64,000 bases of DNA, taken from contig CBDAMZ010000009.1 in the NCBI GenBank assembly GCA_965197375.1, positions 248,001 through 312,000 on the forward strand, in the 5' to 3' direction. Under the pieces are notes generated by a model. That model was not told the DNA's origin. It worked only from the letters and a program-made list of their open reading frames with translations, and did not search any database. Below, piece by piece: positions 63,967-64,000 of this stretch (positions within the stretch are counted from its first letter, which is position 1; every line of letters begins with the position of its first letter). The stretch comes from CBDAMZ01 sp965197375 (GTDB taxonomy: Bacteria > Acidobacteriota > Vicinamibacteria > Vicinamibacterales > UBA8438). A program made the position numbers and the translations under genes.

Positions 63967-64000
63967 ATGTCGCTGATTGTCACCGTCGATAGCAGTGCCA
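63967..64000 (+). CDS. Start of an unidentified gene cut by the window end
   Basis: ATG 63967 (or GTG 63964) opens MSLIVTVDSSA and runs off the window. It follows a plausible promoter by about 6 nt. Too short to identify. Confidence 0.3.
   Translation, partial: MSLIVTVDSSA

Overview
The window is GC-rich bacterial chromosome with dense, mostly single-strand gene blocks, short intergenic spacers and many GTG/TTG starts. No rRNA, tRNA, CRISPR array, insertion sequence or phage block was recognised. The gene set (parB beside F1-ATPase genes, UPF0182 protein, PCYCGC protein, UpxY/NusG-like protein, CPICFG-type small protein inside a cox cluster, SufBCDSU-SufT) best fits an uncultured aerobic member of the Acidobacteriota, perhaps Vicinamibacteria-like. 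This is inference from gene content, not a phylogeny.

Layout. 1-6.2 kb: parB, then an F1-only ATP synthase module (delta, alpha, gamma, beta, epsilon) with no F0 genes. 6.3-16.3 kb: PP2C phosphatase, Wzm/Wzt-type polysaccharide exporter, mfd, a SurA/PpiC-type isomerase, a frameshifted NusG-like gene, dusB and a Nudix gene. 16.4-21.3 kb is a signalling block: a sigma-54 activator, a small HTH protein paired with an orphan histidine-kinase dimerisation-domain protein, a FliA-like sigma factor preceded by a sigma-54-type promoter with two upstream palindromes, and a hybrid histidine kinase. 21.4-31.5 kb: PCYCGC protein, FabZ-like protein lacking the catalytic His, membrane GAF protein, DsbD, a frameshifted M1 peptidase, aminotransferase and ACT protein. 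31.5-42.3 kb: grpE-clpA-clpS, metallo-beta-lactamase-fold protein, amidohydrolase, UPF0182 protein, GH99-like hydrolase and a beta-barrel protein. 42.4-47.7 kb is a redox block: peroxiredoxin, ferredoxin-NADP reductase, zinc-ribbon protein, a predicted selenocysteine-containing protein disulfide oxidoreductase (PDO), and a copper P-type ATPase. 47.7-56.1 kb: holin-like and FAD-linked oxidase genes, a broken SurA_N-DsbA fusion gene, the cytochrome c oxidase cluster, and a TVP38 protein. 56.1-64 kb: a 28-residue membrane microprotein and SSS symporter, then the SUF Fe-S cluster operon behind an IscR-like operator.

The outstanding observation is at 44477-45106. A PDO-family gene has an in-frame TGA exactly where the first Cys of its C-terminal CxxC should be (giving UxxC). 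The conserved second half continues in the same frame. A hairpin with a GGUC-type loop starts at the bSECIS distance after the TGA. The true stop overlaps the next gene's start as ATGA. I read this as a selenoprotein.

Two other patterns recur. Many genes have a -10 element only 5-10 nt upstream of the start codon, suggesting leaderless mRNAs. Four loci carry single-nucleotide frameshifts (NusG-like, M1 peptidase, DsbA-like twice, and a small ORF at 31280), which suggests either assembly indel errors or gene decay.
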